DNA of 64,000 nucleotides, from positions 4,075,001-4,139,000 of the forward strand of contig NZ_CP085876.1 of assembly GCF_013284245.2 (NCBI RefSeq), read 5' to 3'. Below the pieces are notes generated by a model that did no database searches, was not told the origin of the DNA, and saw only the letters and a list, made by a program, of their open reading frames with translations. Shown here piece by piece: positions 53,625 to 61,492 of this stretch. Positions within the stretch are counted from its first letter, which is position 1. Each line of letters begins with the position of its first letter. Made by a program: the position numbers and the translations under genes. Source of the stretch: Brevibacillus sp. DP1.3A (GTDB lineage: Bacteria > Bacillota > Bacilli > Brevibacillales > Brevibacillaceae).

Positions 53625-53647
53625 CTCCGCCCGACAATCAGGCGGAG
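53625..53647 (-). terminator. hairpin after xerD
   Basis: Perfect 7-bp GC-rich stem CTCCGCC/GGCGGAG with a 9-nt loop; the T-run on the minus strand is weak (AAAAATTTTC), so termination may be partial. Confidence 0.4.
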
Positions 53648-53665
53648 TCGATCGTTTTTTCATAC

Positions 53666-54553
53666 TCATGCTCGCGGATGCGTCTTGGCATAGATGTCCT
53701 TAATCCGCGTTCTGGTCACATGTGTGTAAATCTGGGTGGTTGAAATATCAGCATGCCCAAGCATCTCTTGAACAGAGCGCAAATCGGCTCCATTTTCCAG
53801 TAAGTGAGTGGCAAAAGAGTGGCGAAGTGTATGGGGTGTAATCTCTGCACGGATGTTTGATTTTTGGGCGTATCGTTTAATAATTTTCCAAAAACCTTGC
53901 CGTGTAATTTGTTTGCCCAAGTGATTCAAAAATAATGCATTATCGCCAGTTCCTTTTACCAGCTTGGGGCGCCCTGCCTGCAAATAGTGGCGTACCATTT
54001 GAATGGCAACCGAGCCTAACGGAATGATTCGCTCTTTTGATCCTTTTCCCAAGCATTTGACAAAACCCATATCCAGATTCACATCAGCACAATCCAGATT
54101 GACTAACTCCGAGACCCGAATGCCTGTCGCATATAGAAGCTCAAGCATCGCTTTGTCTCGCAGCCCGGCAGGATGATTGACAGGAGGACTTTCCAAAAGA
54201 CGTTCCACTTCCTCAACAGAGAGCACTTTCGGCAAGCGTTTCTCGATCTTCGGTGTTTCTAGGTGAATGGATGGATCTTTGTCTATGTATTTATCCCGAA
54301 TGAGAAACTGATAAAACGCTCGTATCGATGCCATATTGCGAGAAAGAGTTGCTGTTGCACGTCCTTTTTCCCGTAAAACAAGCAAGTATCCAATGATGTG
54401 CGTCCGAGTAGAATCCTCTATTCGAGCAACACCTTGCTCCTGTAAGTACGAGGTAAAGGCCACCATATCCCGTTGATAGGATTCCAGGGTATTTCTCGAT
54501 AACCCTTTCTCCACAGTCAGGAAATGAATAAACTGATCAATCAGACTGTCCAT
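53666..54553 (-). CDS. xerD: site-specific tyrosine recombinase XerD
   Basis: A 295-residue recombinase resolving chromosome dimers at dif. N-terminal SAM-like domain ([19 protein letters not shown]) and catalytic domain with Arg in [10 protein letters not shown], His-x-x-Arg in [16 protein letters not shown], His in [12 protein letters not shown] and the nucleophile Tyr in the last motif. ATG 54553 (MDSLIDQF) follows AAGGGGA. Order fur-yqzK-xerD-deoB is as in B. subtilis. Confidence 0.95.
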   Translation of the reverse strand: MDSLIDQFIHFLTVEKGLSRNTLESYQRDMVAFTSYLQEQGVARIEDSTRTHIIGYLLVLREKGRATATLSRNMASIRAFYQFLIRDKYIDKDPSIHLETPKIEKRLPKVLSVEEVERLLESPPVNHPAGLRDKAMLELLYATGIRVSELVNLDCADVNLDMGFVKCLGKGSKERIIPLGSVAIQMVRHYLQAGRPKLVKGTGDNALFLNHLGKQITRQGFWKIIKRYAQKSNIRAEITPHTLRHSFATHLLENGADLRSVQEMLGHADISTTQIYTHVTRTRIKDIYAKTHPRA

Positions 54554-54646
54554 GAAGCTGTCCCCTTCAGCTGATAAGTATCTTGTATTGCTTTCCACAA
54601 AGAAAAAGAAACTCCTGCTTCTCCAGATAAAAAACTCAAACTTGCA

Positions 54647-54886
54647 TTACTCTCCTGTTAGAAAAAAGAGCTGTAGCCGTGCGACATATCCGTCAAAATC
54701 CTGTACCTGAGAGGTATTGATGACTTTTACTACCTTCACCGCATTCCCATGTGGTTCCTGATAAGGGTTTGCCGGAAGAAATTTGTCCGCCAGCAAGGTA
54801 ATGATGCCGTAGGAGAGCAAAGTGCAGGTAATGAAAAGAAGCAAGAAACGAAGACCCTCCATCAAGCGGCGATAAGAGACCTTCAT
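54647..54886 (-). CDS. yqzK: small membrane protein YqzK-like (DUF4227)
   Basis: A 79-residue protein with one membrane helix (about 10-33, GLRFLLLFITCTLLSYGII) and a short external part. Members of this family occur between fur and xerD in Bacillaceae; function is unknown. ATG 54886 has AAGGAGGC. Confidence 0.85.
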   Translation of the reverse strand: MKVSYRRLMEGLRFLLLFITCTLLSYGIITLLADKFLPANPYQEPHGNAVKVVKVINTSQVQDFDGYVARLQLFFLTGE

Positions 54887-55004
54887 CCGTGAGCCTCCTT
54901 ACAGACTTTCTTTCATTTATATGCACTTGTCCCTTGCTCCATTCGAATCGATCCTCTTTTAGGATTCCACAGGAATAGGTCTGCCATTACAAAAGCTCCC
55001 AAGG

Positions 55005-55037
55005 AAAAAAGAAAAACTTCTCCGTTCCCAGAGAAGT
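55005..55037 (-). terminator. fur terminator
   Basis: Stem ACTTCTC/GAGAAGT, 8-nt loop, TTTTCTTTTTT on the minus strand. Confidence 0.88.
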
Positions 55038-55042
55038 CGACT

Positions 55043-55507
55043 TTATTTGAAGTCCTCCACGTTTACTTTATCTACACAACGATTGCAGATCCCGTAGAAG
55101 GTCAATCGGTGGTCGGTAATATAAAAGTTGTAAACATTCTTGACTTTCTCTTCTGCTGTGACAAGCAGATCTTCAAAAATTTCATCTACCGTACCACAAT
55201 TGAGGCATATGAGGTGATGATGGTGGTAGGCAGCATTATCATCACGAAGATCGTAACGAGCTACGCCATCGCCAAAATTCATTTTATGAAGGATCTTCAG
55301 TTCGCTCAACAGCTCTAATGTCCTGTATACGGTAGCAAGCCCGATTTCCGGCGCTTTATCCTTCACCAACAAGTAAACATCTTCCGCACTCAAGTGATCT
55401 TCTTCATTCTCCAACAACACGCGAACAGTGGCTTCACGCTGTGGCGTCAGCTTGTAGTTCTGTGAATGCAACTGCTGCTTAATTTTCTCTAATTTTTCTT
55501 CCAACAT
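55043..55507 (-). CDS. fur: ferric uptake regulator Fur
   Basis: A 154-residue metal-dependent repressor. The winged helix (KLTPQREATVRVLLENEEDH) is followed by the metal-binding dimer domain with the histidine cluster AAYHHHHLICLNCG and a second CNRC pair, giving the structural zinc site C-x2-C/C-x2-C. Among Fur-family paralogs (Fur, PerR, Zur), the location beside yqzK and xerD favours Fur. ATG 55507 lies behind GGGGAGGGG. Confidence 0.92.
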   Translation of the reverse strand: MLEEKLEKIKQQLHSQNYKLTPQREATVRVLLENEEDHLSAEDVYLLVKDKAPEIGLATVYRTLELLSELKILHKMNFGDGVARYDLRDDNAAYHHHHLICLNCGTVDEIFEDLLVTAEEKVKNVYNFYITDHRLTFYGICNRCVDKVNVEDFK

Positions 55508-55508
55508 T

Positions 55509-55602
55509 AATGCCCCTCCCCGCTCGCATGAAACCTGTTCCTATTATAGTAGAGGGGCATTGAATAAGTCAAATGCATAAGTTCTTACCTGAGAATTATT
55601 CT
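55509..55602 (-). promoter_or_regulatory. fur promoter, inverted repeat and PerR/Fur-like box
   Basis: Strong sigma-A promoter: TTGACT (55567-55572), 18-bp spacer, TATAAT (55543-55548). A 10-bp perfect inverted repeat AATGCCCCTC/GAGGGGCATT has one arm in the spacer (55552-55561) and the other over the ribosome site (55509-55518), 43 bp apart centre to centre. Upstream, AGAATTATTCT (55592-55602) matches the PerR box at 10 of 14. Confidence 0.6.
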
Positions 55603-56228
55603 TAATTAAGTACAAGCTGCATCAGCCTAGGGGAAATGAAGGTTTCAAACAAGGCTGCAATCGTCAATACCGCCAGCATGCTAAGAACAAGAACGGTATA
55701 GCCCATAAAATGCGGCATGATGACATCCCTTTTGCTTAGCACTCTCGTTCGTATGAGTCGAAGAGAAAACGAAATTCCGCTGACACCTACAATAAAAAGG
55801 GCAGGGACAACTAATAAATTTTGTGGAAGTACACCCACCATGGCAAATGTTACGCCTTGCCATTGGAGTTGACTCACCAAAAAACCGACGGTGAAACCAA
55901 CCACGACTCCTTTTAAAAAGAGCATCAACAAAATCATAGGCAACCCAATAATGGATAATCCTAGCACCCACATGATCGCTATGGTTTTGGCATAATGACC
56001 AAACGCCTGCTGAAAATGGGCACTGGTCTCAGGGATTCCATCACTGCCAAGACTGTTGAAAAAATATTGCAGAAAACCGTACAGCTCCTGCTTCTGTGAC
56101 AATGGCAGTGAATTGACGAGGACGGCTCCGAAAATAATGCCCATCGTAAACAGGACGATCGTGAACCAGTAGAGTGACTGATGTTCTCTCGCATAGGATT
56201 GGATAGTTTGTCCGACTCGTGAACGCAC
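55602..56228 (-). CDS. spoIIM: stage II sporulation protein M
   Basis: A 208-residue mother-cell membrane protein of the DMP complex (SpoIID, SpoIIM, SpoIIP) that drives engulfment. Five or six helices, beginning LYWFTIVLFTMGIIFGAVLV. I choose GTG 56228, nine bases after GGGAGG, giving MRSRVGQTIQSYAREH; the longer TTG start at 56264 has no usable ribosome site and would lie upstream of the predicted sigma-E start of transcription. Confidence 0.9.
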   Translation of the reverse strand: MRSRVGQTIQSYAREHQSLYWFTIVLFTMGIIFGAVLVNSLPLSQKQELYGFLQYFFNSLGSDGIPETSAHFQQAFGHYAKTIAIMWVLGLSIIGLPMILLMLFLKGVVVGFTVGFLVSQLQWQGVTFAMVGVLPQNLLVVPALFIVGVSGISFSLRLIRTRVLSKRDVIMPHFMGYTVLVLSMLAVLTIAALFETFISPRLMQLVLN

Positions 56229-56262
56229 GCTTCGTCGCCTCCCGCTTGGCTGATTACTGTAC

Positions 56263-56291
56263 AACTTATGCGGACGTGTTCTCCCCTATGA
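56263..56291 (-). promoter_or_regulatory. candidate sigma-E promoter of spoIIM
   Basis: -35 TCATAGG (56285-56291), 14-bp spacer, -10 CATAAGTT (56263-56270), resembling KMATATT and CATAnnnT. spoIIM is sigma-E dependent in B. subtilis. Confidence 0.5.
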
Positions 56292-56295
56292 CAAC

Positions 56296-57468
56296 CTACA
56301 TCGGGACGATCTTGCCGTAGGTACCGGCGCCTCCTTTTTGGACTGATAGCTTTCCCTCTCGTGCTCGCACGATAAGCGAAGCGATTTTCTCTCCGACAAC
56401 ATGGGTGAGCTCTTCTTCGTTCACGCGATGTAATACGTTCATCTGTGTACCAAACGATCGATACAGCTTGTCCAGTAATTTCGGACCGATTCCCGGAATG
56501 AATTCCAACGGGATTTGCTCGATATAAGAAGGACGGAACACCGGATGCTGGCCGGCCTCTACATCCGCCAGCTGATCAATGCGCGCTGCAACTCCTCGCA
56601 CAATTCGTTGGAAGCCGCATTCCGGACATTTGCCTGAGGCATCCGCAGCTAGTAAAGACTGGCACCCTTGGCATGCCGTCTGATGATACTTGCCAAGCTC
56701 GGGATGCAGACCGTAGTTCACATGAACCCCTCTTCCACCGATCCGCTTAATTGCTTTCACCCACTCTGCGAAGGAGCGCTCTAGCATATACATCGCTTGA
56801 TATTCCCGGCCTATCTTCGCCAGAGAATGGGCATCTGAGTTGGTGAGAAAGGTTTTGTCATGCAGTTCGGATATGCGGTCCGCCATCATGGTATTCGCAC
56901 TCAATCCCAGCTCAACCGCATAGATGAGCGTAGGATCGAGCACTTCCGCCATCGAATCCGTACAGCTGCCATACAACCCTTTATGCGGCGTAAAAATATG
57001 TGCGGGGATCAAGAGGCCCTGCAATTGATCGACACAGGCTTGTAATTCCCTAAGTGTTGTGTAGATACGCTGAGAACTTAACTGCACATTTTTGCAGCGT
57101 TCTGACAGCCACGCAGTAAATTGCTTCATTTCTTGCAGCTTCGGCAGATAAACGAGAAAATGAGCTGCACCACGCCTCGGCTCCTTGATTTCTACTTCGC
57201 ACCCCAAGATTAGCAAGGTATCTTTGTAGGAAATTCCTCCATCCACCAGTTCAGTGGCTAATCCCTTTTCCAACAGATCTACCAGCTCATCCTGAACATC
57301 CGGCGAATGTGCATCAATAATCCCGATGACATCCATCCCTTTTTTATTTGAGGCTTCCTCCAAAATTTTGGTGAGTGTCATTTGACGAGAAGCCGTTATT
57401 TTCACAGGTTTACCCGTCCACGTACCACCGATGTGAATATGCATGTCGCAAAAATACGAAGTAAGCAT
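56296..57468 (-). CDS. endonuclease Q-like PHP-domain protein (YqxK-like)
   Basis: A 390-residue protein with an N-terminal PHP metal-dependent domain (FCDMHIHIGG, LGCEVEIKE, PAHIFTPHKGLYG, LTNSDAHS), a zinc-ribbon-like cluster (CQGCQSLL, GKCPECGF), and a C-terminal helix-hairpin-helix DNA-binding part (EFIPGIGPKLLDKLYRSFG). This architecture is that of endonuclease Q, which nicks DNA at deaminated bases such as uracil and hypoxanthine. ATG 57468 lies 5 bp after the nudF stop with only a weak ribosome site, implying coupling. Same order nudF, this gene, spoIIM as in B. subtilis. Confidence 0.88.
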   Translation of the reverse strand: MLTSYFCDMHIHIGGTWTGKPVKITASRQMTLTKILEEASNKKGMDVIGIIDAHSPDVQDELVDLLEKGLATELVDGGISYKDTLLILGCEVEIKEPRRGAAHFLVYLPKLQEMKQFTAWLSERCKNVQLSSQRIYTTLRELQACVDQLQGLLIPAHIFTPHKGLYGSCTDSMAEVLDPTLIYAVELGLSANTMMADRISELHDKTFLTNSDAHSLAKIGREYQAMYMLERSFAEWVKAIKRIGGRGVHVNYGLHPELGKYHQTACQGCQSLLAADASGKCPECGFQRIVRGVAARIDQLADVEAGQHPVFRPSYIEQIPLEFIPGIGPKLLDKLYRSFGTQMNVLHRVNEEELTHVVGEKIASLIVRAREGKLSVQKGGAGTYGKIVPM

Positions 57469-57472
57469 GGTA

Positions 57473-58042
57473 CTAGCCACGTTCACGCAGCATTCTGTTT
57501 TCCCAAGCAAACAATGCGACGACTGTCTTGGCATCACGAATTTCTCCACTTTGATGCAGGGCATGCGCCTCTTCCAGTGTCACTTCTAGCACGTCTACGA
57601 ACTCATCCTCGTCCGGCTTGCTTTCTCCTTTTTTCAAACCAGTGGCCACAAAAACATGTAATATTTCATCCGCGAAGCCTGGCGATGTATAAAAAGAGCT
57701 GAGCGGTGTGTACTGACTCGCAACGTAACCCGTCTCTTCCTCCAGCTCACGCATTGCACATGCAAGCGGCTCTTCCCCTGGCTCCAGCTTTCCTGCTGGG
57801 ATTTCCACGATCGTACGCTCCAACGGCTTGCGGAACTGTCGGACCACAACCATTTTGTTATCATCTGTGATCGGCAATACGGCAACCGCCCCTTGATGAT
57901 TCACGATTTCTCGCTTGGCTGTGTTGCCATTGGGCAGAAGCACTTCATCCACCTTGACCTTAATAATTCTTCCGTCATAAATCGGTTGACTTGAAATGGT
58001 TTTTTCATATAAGTGATCATATTTATTCACTGTCGTCATCAT
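57473..58042 (-). CDS. nudF: ADP-ribose pyrophosphatase (Nudix)
   Basis: A 189-residue Nudix hydrolase cleaving ADP-ribose to AMP and ribose-5-phosphate. The Nudix box GKLEPGEEPLACAMRELEEETGY (shown here in two parts: GKLEPGEEP, RELEEETGY) is complete, preceded by RTIVEIPAG. Starts at 58042 or 58039 (adjacent ATGs after AAAGG) fit the family length; an ATG at 58084 has no ribosome site. It heads the nudF group and is divergent from the mciZ-like gene. Confidence 0.93.
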   Translation of the reverse strand: MMTTVNKYDHLYEKTISSQPIYDGRIIKVKVDEVLLPNGNTAKREIVNHQGAVAVLPITDDNKMVVVRQFRKPLERTIVEIPAGKLEPGEEPLACAMRELEEETGYVASQYTPLSSFYTSPGFADEILHVFVATGLKKGESKPDEDEFVDVLEVTLEEAHALHQSGEIRDAKTVVALFAWENRMLRERG

Positions 58043-58081
58043 CCTTTTTTCATAAAGTCGTTCTAAATCGTTGATTCCCTC

Positions 58082-58089
58082 CATAAGTT
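58082..58089 (+). promoter_or_regulatory. possible sigma-E -10 element for the mciZ-like gene
   Basis: CATAAGTT is identical to the -10 candidate of spoIIM and lies 47 bp before the mciZ-like start; the -35 (TCTAAAT, 13-bp spacing) is weak. Confidence 0.3.
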
Positions 58090-58135
58090 GGGAGCATAGA
58101 GCTTGTCCACCTTATTGTATCGGAGGAGATCATGT

Positions 58136-58276
58136 ATGAAAACATATGTTAGCGAAAAGCAATTGCGTATGGTCGGGAAAGCTTGGGAGATCAAGGCTGC
58201 ACTTCGTTCCTGGTCAAATAAAGACCTAACGCTTCAAGATTACTTAATGAAGCGGGCGAATGCGGGGCGCCGTTAA
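58136..58276 (+). CDS. mciZ: MciZ-like inhibitor of FtsZ
   Basis: A 46-residue peptide, MKTYVSEKQL at the start, carrying VGKAWEIKAALRSW and later DYL, which closely resembles B. subtilis MciZ (VGKAWEIRAKLKEY), the mother-cell peptide that caps FtsZ filaments in sporulation. It lies next to nudF, as in B. subtilis. GGAGGAG is 9 bases before the ATG. The peptide is a few residues longer, with a basic tail (KRANAGRR). Its last 86 bp run antisense to the end of the convergent DUF3866 gene. Confidence 0.82.
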   Translation: MKTYVSEKQLRMVGKAWEIKAALRSWSNKDLTLQDYLMKRANAGRR

Positions 58277-59390
58277 CGGTGTGGACGATGTAGTCCAGAC
58301 TGTTTGCCACAAAGTCGGCAGCCATCCATGCCGTCTGAAAAGGTGCAGGGTCCTCTTGCCAATTTCGACCCATCGTAGAAAAGGACAAGCCATACCCCTT
58401 TTCCAGTGCTGCCAGCTCTGACTGGTCCGGGACTTTTCCCTTTATGAAAATATGCTTCCCCGCAACTTCTATTGTTTTCATTTGCCGTGAAAGGACTTCA
58501 TCTCTTTCATCCTCGAAAATCGGGATTGTAACCAGAGCAGGACAGAGAGCAAATCTGTTTACTATCGATACAGTATGATGACTGACACCGTAATGCCTGG
58601 TACGTGGGTCTCCAAAGCTGATTCTGGGAATAAAAAAGGGCGTTCCTCCGAGAGTGGATACGGCATGAATGACCTCAGCTAACTGAATTCCCGAGAAGCC
58701 ATAAGGTGTACCCGTACCTGCTACCCCTGGTCCCAGCATACAAACAATGATATCAGCATGCTCTACATGGCGTGCTGCCAGCAAGCCACTATGAATCGTC
58801 AAAGACTCGCGATCTCCGCCCCACGCATGACCTGTCGTCACTGTCGCAGCCAAGCTCCCAGTTGCTTTTAATTGATGGACGTGCTGGCTCAAGGCAATCG
58901 GCAAAGATGCGCCGTCTGGCATGACATATACGATACGGGCATTTGGATTTTTTTTATGCAAAGCAAGGACTGCAACAGGCAGAAGACTGTGCAGTTCGCC
59001 AATCAAAACAGGGGTACCTTCCAAGGATAAATCTTCTTGCACAAACAAAGGGTGGTACGGGCTGGTCTGTTCTTCTACCGAATCAACCGCGAGCTGCCAT
59101 GGCGAATAGCGCATTTTCATGACATGCCCCCACTCATTCGGAAGGACATCGGTTTCCTCTAATTGAGTAACCTTTCCTACGACAAAATGATATCCGCCTG
59201 TCCCCAATTCAAGTCGAACAGCGGTTGTATTGATCAAAAGTAAATCGCCACTTTTATAATCCTCCTGCAAAAAAGACAATACTCTCTCCATTTTGTATCC
59301 AGCAACCGATTCTGTCCGGACTTCGAGTATCTGCATCCCTGGTTGCTTTTCCAGAACTTTTTGGACCGTCCCCACCGCCAAACGGAGCAC
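58191..59390 (-). CDS. DUF3866 family protein
   Basis: A 399-residue cytosolic protein of a conserved family without known function. It has glycine-rich and Asp/His motifs (TVTTGHAWGGDRESLT, VCMLGPGVAGTGTPYGFSG, ISFGDPRTRHYGVSHHT) suggestive of an enzyme, but I cannot assign a reaction. The start is GTG 59390 with AAGGGGGA. The last 29 codons overlap the mciZ-like gene in antisense. No terminator is visible between the two convergent ends. Confidence 0.82.
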   Translation of the reverse strand: MLRLAVGTVQKVLEKQPGMQILEVRTESVAGYKMERVLSFLQEDYKSGDLLLINTTAVRLELGTGGYHFVVGKVTQLEETDVLPNEWGHVMKMRYSPWQLAVDSVEEQTSPYHPLFVQEDLSLEGTPVLIGELHSLLPVAVLALHKKNPNARIVYVMPDGASLPIALSQHVHQLKATGSLAATVTTGHAWGGDRESLTIHSGLLAARHVEHADIIVCMLGPGVAGTGTPYGFSGIQLAEVIHAVSTLGGTPFFIPRISFGDPRTRHYGVSHHTVSIVNRFALCPALVTIPIFEDERDEVLSRQMKTIEVAGKHIFIKGKVPDQSELAALEKGYGLSFSTMGRNWQEDPAPFQTAWMAADFVANSLDYIVHTVNGAPHSPASLSNLEALGLYLTRNEVQP

Positions 59391-59490
59391 TCAGCTTCCC
59401 CCTTTCAGCCCTGCCTCGTCCCCGAGCTTTCTATTCAGTCTATGATAAACAGTGGTTGTCTCAATCATGCAAACGAGTAAGCGAACGATC

Positions 59491-59526
59491 AAAAAGGCCG
59501 GAACCCCTCGCATGGAGATTCCGACC
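59491..59526 (-). terminator. terminator of the peptidase gene
   Basis: 8-bp stem GGCCGGAA/TTCCGACC (one G-U pair) followed by TTTTT on the minus strand, just past the stop at 59535. Confidence 0.82.
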
Positions 59527-59534
59527 CTCTTTGG

Positions 59535-60656
59535 TTACTCTTGTACTTCTGCAATAACAGCAAGCACCAGCTCTGCCGCTTTGTTCAGTTCAGCGATTGG
59601 CATACGCTCGTTTTTCGTATGGATTTCTTCATAGCCGATGGCAAAGTTTACGCTTGGCACGTTGTAGCCGTTAAATACGTTACCGTCGCTTCCGCCGCCG
59701 CTTGCAACCAGCTCAGGATTGCGGTCTACACGTTTAACTGCTGCAATCGCTTTTTGTACAACAGGCGTTTCTTCGTTGAATTTGTAGCCATGGTACATAA
59801 AAATAACGTCATTTTCGCAAGTCGCACCCATCTCGGCTGCCACTTCTTCAAATGCTGTCGTCATTTTCTTCACTTGCGCTTCCAGCTTGTCCATAACCAA
59901 GCTGCGAGCCTCGGACCAAATTTCCACATAATCCGTTACGATATTGTACGCTTTTCCGCCTTCAAAACGACCGATGTTTGCAGTTGTGTCCGCATCGATA
60001 CGACCCAGTGGCATACGGGAAATTGCTTTACTAGCGACCGATATAGCACTGATGCCATCCTCTGGATTCACACCTGCATGCGCTGCTTTGCCGTGGATTT
60101 TGGTTACGATGCGATATTGTCCAGCACCAGCTACTGTAATTTTTCCAACTGGACCTTCCGAATCGAGGATGAAGCCCATTTCTGCTTTCAGCAGACTAGA
60201 ATCCATTGCGCGGGAGCCTACAAGTCCTGACTCTTCTCCCACTGTCAATACGACTTGGATCGTTGGATGTGGCAAGTTTTGCTCTTTCATGCTGCGAATG
60301 CCTTCAAAGATCGCTGCGATTCCTGCTTTGTCATCCGCACCGAGGATCGTCGTTCCATCGGAATAAATGTAGCCATCGCGAATTTGTGGCTTGATTCCGT
60401 TTCCTGGTACAACCGTATCCATATGACTGCTAAACAAGATAACTGGACCTTTTCCAGTTCCCTCCAAGGTTGCGATCAGATTGTTGGCACCGTGTCCGGT
60501 TTTCGCTGCTGCGTCATCCTCTTCTACGGTAAAGCCCATCGCAATCAGTTTTTCTTTGAGCACCTTGTTGATCTCTGCTTCGTTCTTCGTTTCACTGTCA
60601 ATTTGGACGAGCTCTAAAAATTCATTTAACAAACGCTCTTGGTTGATCGTACTCAC
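59535..60656 (-). CDS. yqjE: M20-family metallopeptidase (PepT-like, YqjE)
   Basis: A 373-residue di-zinc aminoacylase/peptidase. Metal and catalytic motifs: SSHMDTVVPGNG, GADDKAGIAAIFEGI, the Glu pair TVGEESGLVGSRA, and the dimerisation domain with IHGKAAHAGVNPEDG. It resembles tripeptidase T-like M20 enzymes, but the substrate is not known. The start is GTG 60656 eight bases after AGGAGG. It lies downstream of mce, as yqjE follows yqjC in B. subtilis. Confidence 0.9.
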   Translation of the reverse strand: MSTINQERLLNEFLELVQIDSETKNEAEINKVLKEKLIAMGFTVEEDDAAAKTGHGANNLIATLEGTGKGPVILFSSHMDTVVPGNGIKPQIRDGYIYSDGTTILGADDKAGIAAIFEGIRSMKEQNLPHPTIQVVLTVGEESGLVGSRAMDSSLLKAEMGFILDSEGPVGKITVAGAGQYRIVTKIHGKAAHAGVNPEDGISAISVASKAISRMPLGRIDADTTANIGRFEGGKAYNIVTDYVEIWSEARSLVMDKLEAQVKKMTTAFEEVAAEMGATCENDVIFMYHGYKFNEETPVVQKAIAAVKRVDRNPELVASGGGSDGNVFNGYNVPSVNFAIGYEEIHTKNERMPIAELNKAAELVLAVIAEVQE

Positions 60657-60747
60657 ACTCGTTACCTCCTGATCGTACTGCCCGATTTTGGTACATATTC
60701 ACAAGTTCCAGTATACCGCAAAAAAATTTTTTCTACTACGTAAACGC

Positions 60748-61164
60748 CTATGATTCTTTCGGATATTGGCATAGCTCATACAAAACGCCATTCGCTGCCT
60801 TCGGATGCAAAAATCCAATCAACGCATCGTGTGCACCCGCTTTTGGGACCTCGTGAATAAGAGGTACACCTTGCTCTTTTAATGTGGCTAGACGACCCGT
60901 AACGTCATCTACATCAAAAGCAATGTGATGAATGCCTTCTCCACGTTTTTCCATAAATTTTGCTATCGGACTCTCATCACTCAACGGTTCTAGTAATTCA
61001 ATATGACTTTCCCCGATCTTTAAAAATGCCACTTGTACTTGTTCGCTCTCTACGATTTCGGTTCCAACCAACTCCAATCCCAATTGCTCGGTATAAAAGG
61101 GAAGCGTCTTTTCCAAGCTTTTTACCGCAATGCCGATATGGGCAATTTTTTTCGGTGCGCTCAC
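60748..61164 (-). CDS. mce: methylmalonyl-CoA epimerase
   Basis: A 138-residue VOC-fold enzyme interconverting (2R)- and (2S)-methylmalonyl-CoA in propionyl-CoA metabolism. Typical motifs: HIGIAVKSLEKTLPFYTEQLGL, GIHHIAFDVDDV and IGFLHPKAANGVLYELCQ, with metal ligands His, His and Glu. The start is GTG 61164 behind AAAGGATG. The bkd-type E2 gene nearby would produce propionyl-CoA from branched-chain amino acids, a fitting supply. Confidence 0.92.
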   Translation of the reverse strand: MSAPKKIAHIGIAVKSLEKTLPFYTEQLGLELVGTEIVESEQVQVAFLKIGESHIELLEPLSDESPIAKFMEKRGEGIHHIAFDVDDVTGRLATLKEQGVPLIHEVPKAGAHDALIGFLHPKAANGVLYELCQYPKES

Positions 61165-61328
61165 GAATCATCATCCTTTTGTAAGTGGTTGTCTCATTGG
61201 CTACATTTCGGTACAATTTCAGCATGGGCGAAAAAAGAAAGCCAATGATATCCTTTTCTTCATTCTAGCACAGCCACTTACAGAATCACCTGATAATTTC
61301 CTCTACCTTGAAAGGAGGTTTGATTAGA

Positions 61329-61415
61329 ATGAGACACCAATCGCTCTTTGCAAAAATCCTGATCGGTATTCTAATACTCTCACTCATCGTTCCCACGTTT
61401 TTTTACTTTCAATAA
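61329..61415 (+). CDS. 28-residue hydrophobic membrane peptide
   Basis: A short basic start (MRHQSLFAKI) is followed by a single membrane helix (LIGILILSLIVPTFFYF). AAAGGAGG lies 11 bases before the ATG and a strong terminator follows 20 bases after the stop, so it looks like a genuine monocistronic gene. Size and layout recall Prli42, the stressosome membrane miniprotein of Firmicutes, but the sequence match is not good enough to claim it. Confidence 0.6.
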   Translation: MRHQSLFAKILIGILILSLIVPTFFYFQ

Positions 61416-61433
61416 ACGAGTGACGATAAACAA

Positions 61434-61474
61434 TGAAAACCCCTTTCCGACCGAAATGCGGAAAGGGGTTTTTC
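61434..61474. terminator. bidirectional terminator
   Basis: 14-bp perfect stem AAAACCCCTTTCCG/CGGAAAGGGGTTTT with a 9-nt loop, between the miniprotein gene and the convergent stalk-protein gene. Confidence 0.9.
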
Positions 61475-61492
61475 ATTTGTACCAGCTCGTTT

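Noticed and set aside
59541..60230. Plus-strand frame opposite the M20 peptidase
   Set aside because: Shadow of a highly conserved gene; Cys/Phe-rich translation and no start signal.
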